Part shown: piece by piece, positions 1 through 9,412 of the stretch
Layout of the letters: each line of letters begins with the position of its first letter
Numbering within the stretch: the stretch's first letter is position 1
Assembly (NCBI GenBank): GCA_031179305.1
Contig: JAPSHX010000007.1
Coordinates: 92,682 to 156,681, forward strand
Reading direction: 5' to 3'
Length of the DNA: 64,000 nucleotides
Origin: Paenarthrobacter sp.
GTDB taxonomy: Bacteria > Actinomycetota > Actinomycetes > Actinomycetales > Micrococcaceae
Position numbers and translations under genes: made by a program
Notes under the pieces: generated by a model
The model's database searches: none
Told to the model about the DNA's origin: nothing
The model's input: the letters and a program-made list of their open reading frames with translations, nothing else

Positions 1-1184
1 ACGGCGGTGTGCTCGCGGATGGAGTCCTCCCCCAGCTCGAGCATCGCGCCAAGAACCGCCCACGTCCTTCTGCCTTGTCCAAGGTCAGCCAGCGTCCGCA
101 GGGCAGCCCGCATCGATTCCGGGTTGGCGTTGTAAGCGTCGTTGATGATGGTGACGCCGTCTTCACGTTCAGTACGCTCCATCCGCCAGCGGCTGGCTGC
201 CGACTGGGAGCTGAGCGAAGAGGCAATATCAGCGGCCGGGATGCCGGCGGCGAACGCGGCTGCGGCTGCTGCCAGGAGATTGGTGAGGTGGTGGCCGCCG
301 ATCAGGCGGCTTCGCACCTCAACAGACGGGCCGCCGTCGGGAAGCACCAGATCAAACTCAGGGAAACCTTGCTCATTCACTACAAGGTTGCGGGCTTCCA
401 CCTCTTCGGTGGTAGCCGGCGAAGCCGAGAAGCCAAGGACCTTGGCTTTAGTCCTGGTGCGCATGGCGGCAACCCGGCCATCATCGAGGTTGATCACAGC
501 TGTGCCATGCTCGCCAAGGGCTTCTACCAGTTCGCCTTTGGTCTTGGCGATGTTCTCCACACCACCGAACTCGCCCGCGTGAGCGGTGCCAACTACCAGG
601 ACCACGCCAATATCCGGCTTGACCATGTCTGCCAGGTACTTGATGTGGCCCAGACCGGTAGCGCCCATCTCGATCACCAGGAAGCGGGTGTTGGCATCCG
701 CGGCAAATACCGTCAACGGGACGCCCACCTCGCCGTTGTAGGAGCCCCGGGGAGCCACAGTGGCGCCGGCGGTAGATAGAACACCGGCAAGGAGGTCCTT
801 GGTGGTGGTTTTGCCCGCTGATCCCGTGATGCCGATGACCGTAAAGTCCTCGCCGCGGTTCTGGCGATCTGCACGGATGCGACGGACGGCCTCTGCCGCC
901 AACGCGCCCATGGCCAAGACAGCATCCTCAACCACGACGGCGGGATGGGGGCGGCCGTCGGCATCGGTCACTTCGCGTTCGCCGAGAACCAGAACGGCAC
1001 CTCGTTCGAAAGCGGCGTCGACGAAGTCGTGACCATCGGCGTGATCGCCGGGCTTGGCCACGTACAGCGATCCGGGCGTCGCTTCCCGTGAATCAGTGAC
1101 GACGGAAGTGGGCACGATGTCCGGATCTCCGGTCAATCGGCCATGGGTGATGTCGGCGATCTCCGCCGCAGTAAGTGCAATCAT
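1..1184 (-). CDS. murF: UDP-N-acetylmuramoyl-tripeptide--D-alanyl-D-alanine ligase MurF (C-terminus cut by window edge)
   Basis: Cytoplasmic Mur ligase that adds D-Ala-D-Ala to UDP-MurNAc-tripeptide, the last soluble step of peptidoglycan precursor synthesis. About 394 residues are visible. The N-terminal domain carries the MurF/MurE uridine-binding fold signature (VVTDSREATPGSLYVA, residues ~29-44), followed by the Mur ligase P-loop GITGSAGKTTTK at ~118-129 and the NDAYNANPESM motif near the visible end. The ATG at 1184 lies 6 bases after the murE stop, so the two are co-transcribed. Only the C-terminal domain is missing, because the gene runs off the left edge of the window. Confidence 0.95.
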   Translation of the reverse strand, partial: MIALTAAEIADITHGRLTGDPDIVPTSVVTDSREATPGSLYVAKPGDHADGHDFVDAAFERGAVLVLGEREVTDADGRPHPAVVVEDAVLAMGALAAEAVRRIRADRQNRGEDFTVIGITGSAGKTTTKDLLAGVLSTAGATVAPRGSYNGEVGVPLTVFAADANTRFLVIEMGATGLGHIKYLADMVKPDIGVVLVVGTAHAGEFGGVENIAKTKGELVEALGEHGTAVINLDDGRVAAMRTRTKAKVLGFSASPATTEEVEARNLVVNEQGFPEFDLVLPDGGPSVEVRSRLIGGHHLTNLLAAAAAAFAAGIPAADIASSLSSQSAASRWRMERTEREDGVTIINDAYNANPESMRAALRTLADLGQGRRTWAVLGAMLELGEDSIREHTA

Positions 1185-1190
1185 CTCGGT

Positions 1191-2837
1191 TTAGGACTCT
1201 ATCCGCTGGTCCGCTGAAACGCTGAATCCCTTGGATGTCAAGGCGGCCCGCAACTCCACCCTGTCGTCCAGGGCTAGATTCACTCCCTTGACCTCTTGCC
1301 ACACCTCGTGTCCGCGCCCGGCGATGAGGATAGTGTCCTTGCTGGTCGCCATATCCACGGCCAGTCTGATGGCTGCATCCCTCGGGTAGGACTCGATGAT
1401 TTCGCAGTTCAGGTTTTCGGAGTCCCGGGCCTCGTGCGCACCCTGCAGGACTTCGGCCCGGATCGCTGCTGCATCCTCGTCGTGGGGATCGTCATCGCTG
1501 ATGATCACGATGTCGGCGAGGCGGGCGGCGATGGCTCCCATGGTGGGCCGCTTACCCTGGTCGCGCTGACCCGTTGCCCCGAAGACCACGATCACACGGG
1601 AGCCCTCGAGGGGTGAACGGACGGCTTCCAAGGCACGGGACAAAGCGTCAGGATTGTGGGCAAAATCAACAATGGAGGCGGGTTCTGCAGAGACAAGCTG
1701 CATGCGTCCGGGCACTGCCACGGTGAACGGATCAAGCGCATCCAAGGCAGCCTGGAGCGTGTTTTGGTCCACGCCGGATGCCAGGACCATGAGCGTGGCC
1801 AAGGCTGCATTTGCCACGTTGAAATCTCCCGGCAAGCCGGTGTGGACGCGCAGGCTTCGTCCGTCGACGTGCCTGACTTCAAATTCCGAGCCCAGACCGC
1901 GCGCCGTGATGGACGCCACGTTCCAGTCGGCGTTGACGTTGCCGGCAGCGAGGGGCTTGGTGGCGAGGGTTGTGACCGGTATGTCGGCCGAATCGGCCAG
2001 CTTGCGTCCCCAGTCGTCGTCCACCGTGACCACGGCGTGCCTGGCCCTGCCTGCAGTGAAAAGTTCAGCCTTGGTTCGGAAATACTCGTCCATGCTGCCA
2101 TGCAGATCCAGGTGGTCCTGGGTCAGGTTGGTGAAACCTGCGACGTCGAACATCACTCCGTCCACGCGGTGGTAAGAGATGGCGTGGGACGAGACTTCCA
2201 TGGATGCCGCGTCCAATCCCCGTTCACGCATCAGGGCAAGCAGCGCGTGGACATCGGTGGATTCCGGGGTCGTCAGGAGGCTGGGGATCGGCTCCCCGCC
2301 TGCAACGATTTCAATGGTTCCAATGAGGCCGGGCTTCTTACCCAAGGCGCGCATTAATGAGTTGATGAAGTACGTGGTGGTGGTCTTTCCGTTGGTGCCG
2401 GTGACACCGAAAAGCGTCGGGAAGCCGCTATCCGCGGGCTGGCTGCGGTAGATCAGTGCAGCCAAGCGCCCGACGGCGGTTCGCGGCTCGTGGACGATGA
2501 GTACGGGCACAGGCTGCTCACCCGCAAGCGCAAGCTGGCGCGCCCCGGCGTCGTCCGTGACCACCGCAACTGCCCCGGCCTCGACTGCCTGCGGTACGTA
2601 GTCGGCACCGTGGCGGGAAGCTCCGGGCAAGGCCATATAGAGATCGCCTTCTTCGACGGCCCTGGAGTTGAGGGTAACGCCTGTCACTGCCCTGTCCTGG
2701 CTGGCATCCGGAGCGCTGACACCCAGTGCGTCGGCGATGACTGCCAACGGCACTGCCGCCACGGATGCGGGACGAAAGCCGGTCTGGCCGGCATCCGGCG
2801 TTGTGGCGCTGATAGCTGCCTCATTGTGCTCTGACAC
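1191..2837 (-). CDS. murE: UDP-N-acetylmuramoyl-tripeptide synthetase MurE (probably L-lysine type)
   Basis: 548-residue Mur ligase that adds the third amino acid of the peptidoglycan stem. P-loop GVTGTNGKTTTTY at ~144-156. The GTG start at 2837 has GGAG six bases upstream. The motif that reads the incoming amino acid, DNPR in diaminopimelate-adding MurE, is here DDDPHD (~448-453, codons 1496-1479). The arginine that binds the DAP carboxylate is replaced by His, which fits L-Lys addition as in the A3alpha cell walls known for Arthrobacter; this specificity is inference. The gene lies 101 bases downstream of ftsI and just before murF in the dcw operon. Confidence 0.94.
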   Translation of the reverse strand: MSEHNEAAISATTPDAGQTGFRPASVAAVPLAVIADALGVSAPDASQDRAVTGVTLNSRAVEEGDLYMALPGASRHGADYVPQAVEAGAVAVVTDDAGARQLALAGEQPVPVLIVHEPRTAVGRLAALIYRSQPADSGFPTLFGVTGTNGKTTTTYFINSLMRALGKKPGLIGTIEIVAGGEPIPSLLTTPESTDVHALLALMRERGLDAASMEVSSHAISYHRVDGVMFDVAGFTNLTQDHLDLHGSMDEYFRTKAELFTAGRARHAVVTVDDDWGRKLADSADIPVTTLATKPLAAGNVNADWNVASITARGLGSEFEVRHVDGRSLRVHTGLPGDFNVANAALATLMVLASGVDQNTLQAALDALDPFTVAVPGRMQLVSAEPASIVDFAHNPDALSRALEAVRSPLEGSRVIVVFGATGQRDQGKRPTMGAIAARLADIVIISDDDPHDEDAAAIRAEVLQGAHEARDSENLNCEIIESYPRDAAIRLAVDMATSKDTILIAGRGHEVWQEVKGVNLALDDRVELRAALTSKGFSVSADQRIES

Positions 2838-2938
2838 GTGGTTCTCCGTTGGTGCTCGTGGAACGACCGGCTTGGGGCCAGCGGCACCCGGGCCGTAGTG
2901 GTGGATCGATTTTTGGCCGAACAGACGCCCAAAAAAGC

Positions 2939-4735
2939 TTACTTGACGAACTGGGGCAACCGCGCGGGCGTTCCGGTGGACGGCGCCACGTTGTAGGTCC
3001 GGAGGACCTGCGCCATCACTGAACGGAATACGGGTCCGTTCGTCACTCCGTAGATATTTCCCTTGGGGCGCTGAAGCACCACTTCCACGATGAACCTGGG
3101 GTCATCCATGGGTGCCATGCCCACCATTGAGGCAGTGAATCCGTCGAACCCCGGCAGTCCGTCCTCGCGTGGAGCTTGGGACGTACCCGTCTTTGCTCCG
3201 ACGCGGTAGCCGTCAATGGCTGCATCCTTGATCTGCCCCTCGGTCACGGCGCTTTCCAGGATGTCCCGAACCTGTTGGGCAGTTTCTTTGGATACCACTT
3301 GGCGGGAGTCCTTGGCGGGAACCTTTTGTTCCTCACCATCCGGAGTGATGTAGCTGTCAATGAGCCTGGGCTGGAGCATTACGCCGTCGTTGGCAATGCT
3401 CTGGAAGGCGCGCACGGTCTGGAGCGTCGATTGTGAGACGCCTTGCCCAAACAGCACGGTGTACTGCTGGCGGTCGTCCCACTGCTCGGGCTTGGCCAGG
3501 ATGCCTGTGGCTTCCGCGGGCAGGCCGATGTCGGTCTGCTCACCGATGCCGAACTTTCTCAACCAGTCGTACCGTTGTTCCTTGGTGAGCCGGCTGCCCG
3601 CCATCACCGTTCCGGTGTTCATGGACCAGCCGAGAATACCGGCGAGGGTGCGCTCTTCAGTGCCGTGCTCGAATGCGTCGGTGAAGGTCTGCCCATCGAT
3701 GGTGTACGCAGCGGGGGTAGTGAAGTGGTCCAAGGGAAATGACTTCCCCTCCTCGATCACGGCTGCGGCAGTGATCATCTTCTGCACGGAACCGGGCTCA
3801 TAGGCGGCCGTTACGGACCTGACACCGCGATCCTTGGCATCAACTTTCCCGGGGTCATTGGGGTCAGGAGAATTGGTATCGGCCAAGGCAATGAGATTAC
3901 CAGTCTTGGTGTCGATCACAATGATGGAACCCCACTCGGCGTTCATCTTGTTGACTTGGCTTTGGATTGCCTGCTGCGCAAAATACTGGATGTCCGTGTT
4001 GATGGTCAGCTTGACGTCGCTGCCATCGACGGCAGGCGTGAGCTCATCTGTCGCCACCGGAATCCTGAGTCCATCAGCACCGATCTCAAAAACACGTTTA
4101 CCTTCAACACCGCGAAGAATCTCGTCCTGGGTTTGTTCGATGCCGGCCTGCCCGTTGGTTCCGTCCTTGAGGAAACCAACCACGCCGCCGGCAACGCTGC
4201 CGTTGGGATAAACTCGCTTGCTGACACCCTCAGCGCTAAGACCCGGGATATACAGCTTGGAAATCCGGTTTTCCAGCTCCGGCTTCACATCTTTCGCCAC
4301 CATGAAGTACTTCTTGTCCCCGGTAAGGGACTCCCGGATTGTGCTTTCATCCGCCCCCAGAAGCCCGGCCAGGTCAGAGATCCCCTGATCACGGGTGATC
4401 TCGTCCAGCTTCTCAGTCTTCTCATTGAAGCGATGGAAGGTCTCCGTGCCGGTATTGACCGTCTGGTCCACCACGATGTTGTACCGGATCACGCTGCTGG
4501 CCAGCACCGTCCCGTTGGCATCGACAATCTGCCCCCGCTCGGCAGGGAGTACTTGCGGAGTGAGGCGGCTTGCCAAGGCAGCTTCAGCCATCCCGCCCAT
4601 ATCCAGGCCTTGAACCATGAACAGCTTGCCACCCACCACCAGGAGCAAGGTCAGCATGATGCCGAGGCCAACGCGCAACCGCTTTCTTGCCACCGGCGTC
4701 TTCGTTTTCTTCGATGTGCCGGGGTTCTTTGCCAC
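2939..4735 (-). CDS. ftsI: Penicillin-binding protein 2 / septal transpeptidase FtsI
   Basis: 598-residue class B penicillin-binding protein, the septal peptidoglycan transpeptidase. One N-terminal membrane anchor (~20-42), then the dimerisation domain, then the transpeptidase with all three active-site motifs: SVQK (Ser316), SMN (Ser371) and KTG (Lys515). The GTG start at 4735 has AAGGA seven bases upstream. It sits 42 bases downstream of the ftsL-like gene in the division cluster, as pbpB does in Mycobacterium. All catalytic residues are intact. Confidence 0.95.
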   Translation of the reverse strand: MAKNPGTSKKTKTPVARKRLRVGLGIMLTLLLVVGGKLFMVQGLDMGGMAEAALASRLTPQVLPAERGQIVDANGTVLASSVIRYNIVVDQTVNTGTETFHRFNEKTEKLDEITRDQGISDLAGLLGADESTIRESLTGDKKYFMVAKDVKPELENRISKLYIPGLSAEGVSKRVYPNGSVAGGVVGFLKDGTNGQAGIEQTQDEILRGVEGKRVFEIGADGLRIPVATDELTPAVDGSDVKLTINTDIQYFAQQAIQSQVNKMNAEWGSIIVIDTKTGNLIALADTNSPDPNDPGKVDAKDRGVRSVTAAYEPGSVQKMITAAAVIEEGKSFPLDHFTTPAAYTIDGQTFTDAFEHGTEERTLAGILGWSMNTGTVMAGSRLTKEQRYDWLRKFGIGEQTDIGLPAEATGILAKPEQWDDRQQYTVLFGQGVSQSTLQTVRAFQSIANDGVMLQPRLIDSYITPDGEEQKVPAKDSRQVVSKETAQQVRDILESAVTEGQIKDAAIDGYRVGAKTGTSQAPREDGLPGFDGFTASMVGMAPMDDPRFIVEVVLQRPKGNIYGVTNGPVFRSVMAQVLRTYNVAPSTGTPARLPQFVK

Positions 4736-4777
4736 GTTGATTCCTTGCTGCTGGCCTAGCTTCGGTGGACTGACGGT

Positions 4778-5431
4778 CTACTGCCCTGGTGCCTTTTGCC
4801 GGGGAGCCGGCACCGATCCCCCGTGGAGCTCTACGGGCGGCGTCGCTGCGGGAGACGCCGGGGTTGCCGCAGGGGTCGGGGGCGTTGGAGTTGCATCCGA
4901 CTTGCGGCTTTCCAACGGGTCCTTGGTAGTCACCGACGGAACAACATCAATCAACCCCTCCACAGCCGGAGCAGCAAGCAGGGCTCCGGGATTATCTCCC
5001 TTAACTGCCGGTGATGCCTTACCGGTCACAGCCATGGTGTTCAGATCGATCTGGCCCTTAACGGTGGAAGCAACCATTCCCAACTCTGCAGCCTTCGCAG
5101 CGAGGTTCTGTGGAGCTTCAAAGTTCTGCTTCTTCTGTGTCAGGTCCTGGTTCTCTTTGTTCAGCGTGGCAGCTTCGGCTTTCAGCTGCACCAACTGGTA
5201 CTGCGCTGTGGACACGGAGATGTTCAGCACCAGGACAGTCAGGAGCGCGGCTGCCATCGCCACGAAGCACAGGACCACAAATGGTGTCCTGCGCTTACCC
5301 GGTGCACTGCGCACCACTGACAGAGGAGTGCGGGCCTTGCGGGCCGTGTCGGGCTTTCCCGCTGGGACCGGAAGCGCACGTGCCGTGCTGCCCACCGTGG
5401 AGGGCAAAGTCTTCGCTGCGGCGTTGCTCAT
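4778..5431 (-). CDS. ftsL: FtsL-like septum formation protein with a long Pro/Ala tail
   Basis: 217 residues: basic cytoplasmic N-terminus (1-50), one hydrophobic segment (~51-72), a short heptad-like helix (~76-105: [19 protein letters not shown]) and a low-complexity Pro/Ala/Thr tail (~150-217). This bitopic, coiled-coil layout and the position between rsmH and ftsI identify it as the FtsL-type division protein (Rv2164c position), which pairs with FtsB/FtsQ in the divisome. The start ATG overlaps the rsmH stop in ATGA, so translation is coupled. The C-terminal tail is much longer than in E. coli FtsL (~121 residues); such extensions occur in actinobacteria. Confidence 0.82.
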   Translation of the reverse strand: MSNAAAKTLPSTVGSTARALPVPAGKPDTARKARTPLSVVRSAPGKRRTPFVVLCFVAMAAALLTVLVLNISVSTAQYQLVQLKAEAATLNKENQDLTQKKQNFEAPQNLAAKAAELGMVASTVKGQIDLNTMAVTGKASPAVKGDNPGALLAAPAVEGLIDVVPSVTTKDPLESRKSDATPTPPTPAATPASPAATPPVELHGGSVPAPRQKAPGQ

Positions 5432-6456
5432 GCGTCTCTCCTCTGTTTGATACGCTCCACTGCCCTCAACCGGGCAGACGCCGCGCGCGGGTTTTCAGCG
5501 ATTTCTGCTGCCGTAGGTACTTCCGTACCCTTGGTGATGGTCTTCAGTTCTGGTTTGTGTTCTTCAAGTTCAACCGGGAAACCGAGTGGTGCCGACGATT
5601 TGGAACCGGCTTGGAAAACGGACTTCACGATCTTGTCCTCAAGGGAGTGATAGGACATGACCACAATCCGGCCCCCCATGGCCGTCGCGGCCACCGCTGC
5701 TGGAACTGCACGTTCCAGGACATCGAGTTCCTCGTTGACCTCAATCCTTAAAGCCTGGAACGTGCGTTTGGCTGGGTGACCGCCACTCTTCGCTGCAGCG
5801 GCCGGGACAACGCTGCGGATCTGCTCCACAAGTTCCCCAGTGGTGGCGAACGGCTTCTCCGCGCGAGCGTTAACGATCCGGTTGGCTATCCGCCCGGCAA
5901 ACTTCTCCTCGCCCCATTTCCTGATGATGCGCACCAGTTCGTCTTCGCTGTAGTTGTTGACCACATCGGCTGCCGTTTGGCCGCGGCTGGTGTCCATCCG
6001 CATGTCCAGGGGAGCGTCGTAGGAATAAGCGAAACCACGCTCACGCTCATCCAACTGCAAGGACGAGACGCCGAGATCCATGAGAATGCCATGAACTTCC
6101 GGTATGCCAAGGTCCAGTAGTACGTCCTCAATCTCGTCGTACACGGCATGGACAAGATCGGTACGGTCGGAAAAGGGCTCCAAGCGTGCTCCGGCCAAGG
6201 CCAAGGCTTCCTCGTCGCGGTCGATACCGACGAGGTGGAGGTCGGGGAAACGCTGCAACATGGCTTCGGAGTGCCCTCCCATGCCCAGGGTTGCATCGAT
6301 TGCGACAGGTCTTTCCCCACGTTTCCTGGCAGCCTCAAACCCAGGGGCGAGCAAGTTGATGCAGCGGTCTTTCAGGACGGGCACGTGGCGCTCCGATGTG
6401 GGCTTTGCCGCGTCCTGCTCTTCCACGCTGCCTCCTCTTTCCTCAATCGCTTGCAT
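5428..6456 (-). CDS. rsmH: 16S rRNA (cytosine(1402)-N(4))-methyltransferase RsmH (MraW)
   Basis: 342 residues from ATG 6456. S-adenosylmethionine-dependent enzyme that methylates N4 of C1402 in the 16S rRNA P site. It starts with the typical [13 protein letters not shown] segment (~24-36), followed by the SAM motif [14 protein letters not shown] (~54-67), and retains [11 protein letters not shown] and the [11 protein letters not shown] helix. The reading frame stays open upstream to 6732, but that stretch overlaps mraZ in another frame and is not conserved, so the internal ATG was chosen. Its TGA overlaps the ftsL ATG. Second gene of the dcw operon, after mraZ. Confidence 0.95.
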   Translation of the reverse strand: MQAIEERGGSVEEQDAAKPTSERHVPVLKDRCINLLAPGFEAARKRGERPVAIDATLGMGGHSEAMLQRFPDLHLVGIDRDEEALALAGARLEPFSDRTDLVHAVYDEIEDVLLDLGIPEVHGILMDLGVSSLQLDERERGFAYSYDAPLDMRMDTSRGQTAADVVNNYSEDELVRIIRKWGEEKFAGRIANRIVNARAEKPFATTGELVEQIRSVVPAAAAKSGGHPAKRTFQALRIEVNEELDVLERAVPAAVAATAMGGRIVVMSYHSLEDKIVKSVFQAGSKSSAPLGFPVELEEHKPELKTITKGTEVPTAAEIAENPRAASARLRAVERIKQRRDA

Positions 6457-6595
6457 GCTGATTCTTGAATCGGATCCCCATCCGCGCCTATCGTTCGGCC
6501 GGCCTGGCTCAGGGGAAGGTGAGCCAGGAAGACAGTTCGATGGGCGGCTGGAGATCCCATTCAAGAAGCTGGACTGCGGCTTCCTCCATCCGGGG

Positions 6596-7027
6596 TCAGA
6601 TGAACCCGGGCAGATTGTCGTCGTCCGTTTCCGAGAAGGCTGCTTCCTTCTCGTTGAGGTACTCGTTCCAAGCGTCGGCATCCCAGATCTCCGCCCGGGT
6701 ACCGGCACCGATGACTGCCAGTTCCCGACCAAGCCCTGCGTAAGCCCGGAGCGCCGGCGGAATCGTCACGCGCCCCTGCTTGTCAGGCACCTCATCAGAG
6801 GCTCCGGACAGGAAAACCCGAATGTAGTCACGCGCCTGCTTGGAAGACAGTGGCGCCTCCCGCATTGACTCGTGAATGCTTTCGAATTCTTTCTGGCTGA
6901 AGACGTAGATGCAGCGTTCCTGGCCCCTAGTGAGAACCAACCCATCGGCAAGCTCCTCACGAAACTTGGCGGGGAGGATGATCCGGCCCTTTTCATCGAG
7001 ACGCGGCGAGTGAGTACCCAGAAACAC
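6596..7027 (-). CDS. mraZ: Transcriptional regulator / cell division protein MraZ
   Basis: 143 residues from a GTG at 7027 (protein begins [15 protein letters not shown]). Two AbrB-like swapped-hairpin repeats are visible: [14 protein letters not shown] and [13 protein letters not shown], each with the conserved DxxGR core. MraZ is the DNA-binding ring protein that controls its own dcw operon. A TTG at 7045 is also open, but it overlaps the likely ribosome binding site (AGGGG ten bases before the GTG), so the GTG is preferred. The region upstream carries GTGG direct repeats with 10-base spacing that probably are its operators. Confidence 0.95.
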   Translation of the reverse strand: MFLGTHSPRLDEKGRIILPAKFREELADGLVLTRGQERCIYVFSQKEFESIHESMREAPLSSKQARDYIRVFLSGASDEVPDKQGRVTIPPALRAYAGLGRELAVIGAGTRAEIWDADAWNEYLNEKEAAFSETDDDNLPGFI

Positions 7028-7073
7028 TGGCCCACCGCCCCTCAATCAAGGTGCCCGCACATACCCAACACTG

Positions 7074-7117
7074 CCACTACCCTCTTATGTACTCCACTTT
7101 ACTCCACAACGCACCAC
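7074..7117 (-). promoter_or_regulatory. Candidate MraZ box array upstream of mraZ
   Basis: On the minus strand GTGG cores lie at 7114-7117, 7104-7107, 7094-7097 and 7074-7077. The first three are exactly 10 bases apart, and two are the longer GTGGAG (7102-7107, 7092-7097). MraZ is known to bind short direct repeats with about one helical turn between them (TGGGN in E. coli, AAAGTG-type boxes in mollicutes), so this fits an autoregulatory operator. Another GTGGTGGAG lies at 7141-7148. Binding itself is inferred. Confidence 0.55.
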
Positions 7118-7367
7118 AGTCAACGCAAGCCGAGGCGTTTCTCCACCACTTAGAGAATCATTCGGCCCGAAATCACGGGGATTTTAGGACAGTGGCGGAA
7201 AGTGGAGGGCACAATGCAGAGGACAGAGCGAGCCTCTTTAGGGTCCCGGATTTCGTGCCCCCGGACAGGTAGTGGCAGGACAGATCCAGAGCCGAGGGGG
7301 TGAAAAGCGATGAAAAGGGCGGGAAGTGGAGGAAGTGGCGGAGAGCGGATTTGTCCTTAAAACGCGA

Positions 7368-7390
7368 AAAGACCCGCAGTGCGGGTCTTT
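7368..7390 (-). terminator. Rho-independent terminator of the DUF3040 gene
   Basis: Perfect 10-base stem AAAGACCCGC / GCGGGTCTTT with a 3-base loop. On the minus strand it is followed by TTTTCGCGTTTT, so it terminates transcription from the DUF3040 gene before the mraZ promoter region. Confidence 0.85.
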
Positions 7391-7466
7391 CGTTCTCCCC
7401 CAAGGAAGATTAGGGGCGTGGTTGATTCAGGAGAGGCCGCCGGTGACGGCTGGGAGCCGGGAGGGA

Positions 7467-7838
7467 CTATTGACTGTCGTCGCGACGCCGTTCGTCCCAA
7501 CGTTCTTCCAAGCTGCTCATAAACGAACTCTTGGGCTTGCCCTTGCCAGGTTTTTCTTTGTTGGCCTTGCCGAAGGCCGCGCCACGCAGCGTAGCGAAGT
7601 AAACGCCGGCACCCATGACGATGAAGCCAAGGACACCCACGGGTATCGCCTGCATCGACACGCCAACAAGCAGGAGAAGGATACCGGCAATGGCGCCAAG
7701 CACGCCGATGATTACATGCCGGGTAGACCAGCTGCGGATGGGATCCGAACCCATGGTGTTGGCGAACTTCGGATCGTCCTCATGAAGTTGCTTCTCAAGT
7801 TGCTCAAGCAGCTTCTGTTCATGCTCCGAGAGGGGCAT
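7467..7838 (-). CDS. DUF3040 family membrane protein
   Basis: 123 residues. N-terminus PLSEHEQKLLEQLEKQL (2-18) is the hallmark of DUF3040, followed by two hydrophobic segments (~41-61 and ~65-83) and a basic Lys/Arg-rich cytoplasmic tail. Start ATG at 7838 has AAAGGAGG seven bases upstream. The function of the family is unknown; in Mycobacterium the homologue (Rv2169c) also lies just beyond mraZ, so the position is conserved and suggests an envelope role. It has its own terminator and is probably monocistronic. Confidence 0.85.
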   Translation of the reverse strand: MPLSEHEQKLLEQLEKQLHEDDPKFANTMGSDPIRSWSTRHVIIGVLGAIAGILLLLVGVSMQAIPVGVLGFIVMGAGVYFATLRGAAFGKANKEKPGKGKPKSSFMSSLEERWDERRRDDSQ

Positions 7839-8077
7839 CGCGACCTCCTTTAGTCAGCCAGCGTCCGGACATAACGCGTTCTGTGCGCCTGTTTCCACAA
7901 CGATCGGACCAAGAAAATCGTTCCCCAAAATTCCCTCTTGGTTCAGCGGGCATCCCGGGGCCGACTGTTCAGGAAACAGTTTGTCCAGACGATCTAAATC
8001 TCTGTAATAAATAGGATAGTTTGTTCTACGCCGTTCTGAAAGACGCGATGAGTCCTGCCCGGGCACCGGTGCTGGCC

Positions 8078-9364
8078 TCAAGCGTCCGCAGGTGGCTTTC
8101 CAGGTTCCAGAAGCCGTGCCGGAAGAAGCGTTTTGGACCCAAAGCGCTGTGAGACACGGTCAAGCGCCTGTTCGGCTGCCCGCCAGTTATCGTCCCGCCG
8201 GTCAAGGCTCAATTGCAAGGACGTCTGGCCCGCTGGTTCCAGTTGCTCAGCCCGCACTCCCACCAGTCGAACACTCATGGGACGCGTCCCCAACGATTCA
8301 AGGAGCTGCACGGCGACCTGGTAAATCAGTTGCGCGCTGTCCACGGGGGTGTGCACGGTGCGGCTTCGCGTGACCGTGGAAAAGTCCGCGTACCGCAGCT
8401 TCAATGCCACAGTCCTCGCCAGCATGCCCGAGCTCCTGAGCCGGATGGCGGTTCGGTGCGAGAGACGCAGCAATTCCCTGTGCAGCAACGCGTCGTCCGC
8501 GGTATCTACGGAGAACGTCTCCTCCGCGCCGATGCTTTTTTCAAGCCTGGCCGGAGTTACGGGCCGCGGGTCGATACCCATGGACAGGCGATGAACGTGT
8601 TCGCCGCTGGCTCCCAACACCTTTTTGAGCGACGCCAAGGGCGTTGCCGCGACATCCGCTACTGTGCGAATGCCCATTCGGGAGAGCACTTCAGCGGTTT
8701 TCCCGCCGACACCCCACAAGGCGCCGACAGGAAGACTATGGAGATAAGGGATCGAGTCCTCGGCATCGATCTGGAGGATACCGTCGGGTTTGCATCGCGT
8801 GGAGGCGATCTTGGCCACAAACTTGGTGCTGGCGATCCCTACGGATGCCGTGATGCCCAGTTCAGCGTGAACCTTGCGGCGGATGAGATGGCCGATGTCC
8901 ATCGGTGACCCAAGACGACGAATCGCGCCGCCCACGTCGAGGAAGGCTTCGTCTACGCTAAGCGGCTCTACCAGGTCGGTAATCGAGGCGAAAATCTTCA
9001 TGAGTTGGGCGGAGACCTCGTAGTACTCCGAGTGCCGGGGGTTGATGATCACCGCGGATGGACACCGCCTCATGGCAATGGACATCGGCATGGCGGACTT
9101 CACACCAGTGGCCCGGGCCTCATAAGAAGCGGAAAGCACCACGGACCGTTCTGCAGGAAATCCAACAATGACCGGTTTCCCCCGAAGATCGGGACGGCTG
9201 CGCAATTCCACGGAGACGAAAAAGGCGTCCATATCCACGTGAAGTATGCTGGTTCGACGCATTTCCCGCAGTGCATCTCCGGCGCTGCGGGCGGGCTTAC
9301 TCCCGGCACTTTCCGCGCCACCAAATACTTCCTGCCTCACAACGGCAATACTATGCCCAGCCAC
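8078..9364 (-). CDS. dinB: DNA polymerase IV (Y-family translesion polymerase)
   Basis: 428 residues from GTG 9364; an ATG at 9262 (residue 35, MRRTSILHVDMDAFF) is an equally plausible start and would begin at the family's usual position. Catalytic motifs are intact: DMDAFFVSVE with Asp44, and SVDEAFLDV with Asp138/Glu139. A helix-hairpin-helix (GVGGKTAEVLSRMGIRTVAD) and the little-finger domain follow. It copies damaged DNA. I see no LexA box upstream, so SOS control is not supported. The 240 bases between its stop and the DUF3040 start hold no gene, only an AT-rich stretch near 8000-8030 that may be a promoter for DUF3040. Confidence 0.94.
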   Translation of the reverse strand: MAGHSIAVVRQEVFGGAESAGSKPARSAGDALREMRRTSILHVDMDAFFVSVELRSRPDLRGKPVIVGFPAERSVVLSASYEARATGVKSAMPMSIAMRRCPSAVIINPRHSEYYEVSAQLMKIFASITDLVEPLSVDEAFLDVGGAIRRLGSPMDIGHLIRRKVHAELGITASVGIASTKFVAKIASTRCKPDGILQIDAEDSIPYLHSLPVGALWGVGGKTAEVLSRMGIRTVADVAATPLASLKKVLGASGEHVHRLSMGIDPRPVTPARLEKSIGAEETFSVDTADDALLHRELLRLSHRTAIRLRSSGMLARTVALKLRYADFSTVTRSRTVHTPVDSAQLIYQVAVQLLESLGTRPMSVRLVGVRAEQLEPAGQTSLQLSLDRRDDNWRAAEQALDRVSQRFGSKTLLPARLLEPGKPPADA

Positions 9365-9412
9365 TGACTAAACTGGAGGCACAGTCCGGCTCAGCCCCAG
9401 GAAGGATACCCT

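Larger units (their letters stand above)
7028..7466. other. 439-base non-coding region upstream of the dcw operon
   Basis: No gene is supported here. Besides the minus-strand GTGG array next to mraZ, the plus strand has GTGG at 7192-7195 and 7202-7205 (10 bases apart), 7272-7275, and 7326-7329 with 7335-7338. A terminator at 7368-7390 closes the DUF3040 gene. The dcw promoter must lie in the left part; no confident -35/-10 pair could be assigned by eye. Confidence 0.5.

Noticed and set aside
6457..6732. N-terminal extension of rsmH
   Set aside because: The frame is open but overlaps mraZ in another frame and lacks the conserved RsmH start; the ATG at 6456 fits.
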